From: Acholeplasmatales bacterium
GTDB lineage: Bacteria; Bacillota_I; Bacilli_A; Acholeplasmatales; Anaeroplasmataceae
Length of the DNA: 32,824 bases
NCBI GenBank assembly: GCA_017444645.1
Contig: JAFSWG010000002.1
Span: forward strand, 1-32,824
Reading direction: 5' to 3'
A model generated the notes under the pieces. It worked only from the letters and a program-made list of their open reading frames with translations, made no database searches and was not told the DNA's origin. Of this stretch, positions 32,151-32,824 are shown one piece after another; the stretch's first letter is position 1; every line of letters begins with the position of its first letter. The translations under genes were made by a program, and so were the position numbers.

Positions 32151-32824
32151 ATGAAGGATAAAAAGAAAATAATAACAATTTCATTAATAGCACTATGTGC
32201 TATCACAATATTTGGCTTATTAATATTAGCTCTTACAAGCTGTGATAAAAAGGCAGAAAAAGAGTTAACTAGCAATAATGAAGTATTACAGTTAAATTCA
32301 ATGCAAATGTTAAACGCTGGTATCCCATCTAATATAAATATAGAAGATGAAGATATGAGTGGATATCAAATTGCATCAACATTCTATTACACTCCTAATA
32401 TGGATAGAGATAAAGGCTTTCAAAAATTGAAAGACTACATGCTTTATTACAATGGTAGACCAATTCACGCAGATTATGATGTAACAGCTACATTTAAGGA
32501 TGATAGAGTTACTATAATAGGTACATATCCTAATGGAGAAAAATTTTCTAAAAATTCACCTGCAGTTCAAATTGATGCCTTAGATGGTGTTGAATTTATG
32601 ACTTGTACACCATTTCTATTTTCAAGATATGCAATTGTAATATCTAAAAATTCTATTCAAACAAATTATGATATCAATAAGATAGCAACATATGCTTTAA
32701 AATCTAGATTCATTACATTTGTAGATCCACAATTTGATTTAAATTATAACGATTCATTACAAGAAGAAAATGAAATATGGAGTGAATCATATTATCAAGC
32801 AGGTAATGGTAAATATAAATCAAT
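32151..32824 (+). CDS. Lipoprotein of unknown function (3' end beyond the window)
   Basis: An open frame from ATG 32151 to the window edge (224 codons so far). AAAGGA lies 7 nt upstream, and the gene starts 4 nt after the previous stop. A signal peptide with lipobox LTSC (Cys31) is followed by an extracytoplasmic region (NAGIPSNINIEDEDMSGYQIA and beyond). No family recognised. It continues the run of secreted or membrane proteins. Confidence 0.7.
   Translation, partial: MKDKKKIITISLIALCAITIFGLLILALTSCDKKAEKELTSNNEVLQLNSMQMLNAGIPSNINIEDEDMSGYQIASTFYYTPNMDRDKGFQKLKDYMLYYNGRPIHADYDVTATFKDDRVTIIGTYPNGEKFSKNSPAVQIDALDGVEFMTCTPFLFSRYAIVISKNSIQTNYDINKIATYALKSRFITFVDPQFDLNYNDSLQEENEIWSESYYQAGNGKYKS

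Noticed and set aside
1..32824. Alternative genetic code (TGA = Trp), suspected from low GC and the rarity of TGA stops
   Set aside because: The repeat-nuclease gene ends with TGA at 22379-22381 just before a terminator, and Trp codons in the genes read are TGG. The standard code fits.

Overview
The window is AT-rich chromosomal DNA, very probably from an uncultured gut Firmicute of the Bacilli / Erysipelotrichia / RF39 type. Evidence: strong AT bias, Firmicute-like ribosome-binding sites (AGGAGG), a lysS - maf - dusB - rplM - rpsI housekeeping background, and lipoproteins with InlB-like and Cys-rich surface repeats. TGA is used as a real stop (the repeat/nuclease gene ending at 22381), so the standard bacterial code applies and not Mycoplasma code 4. 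TGA is rare among the stops, however. No tRNA, rRNA, CRISPR array, transposase or integrase was seen.

Layout. (1) 1-5060 is core genome: lysS (minus strand, cut by the window edge), a hotdog thioesterase, maf, dusB, an XRE-type membrane regulator, then the rplM-rpsI operon with a strong promoter and a hairpin that overlaps the rplM ribosome-binding site. (2) 5060-5412 is non-coding, with duplicated hairpins and decamer repeats in 10-bp phase. It is the left edge of a defence island placed just downstream of rpsI. (3) 5413-22381 is the island. It holds a divergent RHH/WYL-like regulator; a two-gene unit whose products look like a helicase-nuclease and a catalytically dead Argonaute-like protein (a DdmDE-like plasmid-elimination pair); an operon of a GHKL ATPase, an unknown beta-rich protein and a DUF6339-like protein; a C5 cytosine methyltransferase translationally coupled to a DUF3883-type PD-(D/E)XK endonuclease; a DUF262/DUF1524/DUF4357 (GmrSD-type) nuclease; and an unusual protein with nine copies of a DIDVQFEDG repeat around a Vsr/DUF559-like nuclease domain. 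The units from the GHKL gene onward have recognisable promoters, often with an extended -10 (TGnTATAAT), and the last three units end in clear terminators. (4) 22442-28640 holds a membrane-anchored Ser/Thr kinase coupled to a large Cys-rich repeat lipoprotein, then a MerR-like regulator and an InlB-repeat lipoprotein. Two near-identical GAAA-tetraloop terminators close these units. (5) 28798-32824 is a run of small or secreted proteins with no recognisable family: a 63-aa protein; a 155-aa protein with strong high-expression codon bias; a 62-aa hydrophobic peptide; two signal-peptide proteins with C-terminal membrane anchors; and a truncated lipoprotein. The order resembles a filamentous-phage-like or secretion cassette, but this is inference only.

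The most interesting content is the Firmicute DdmDE-like pair under a divergent RHH-WYL regulator, the GHKL / DUF6339 / C5-methyltransferase / DUF3883 assembly, which may be an undescribed ATP-dependent restriction-like system, and the nine-repeat nuclease.
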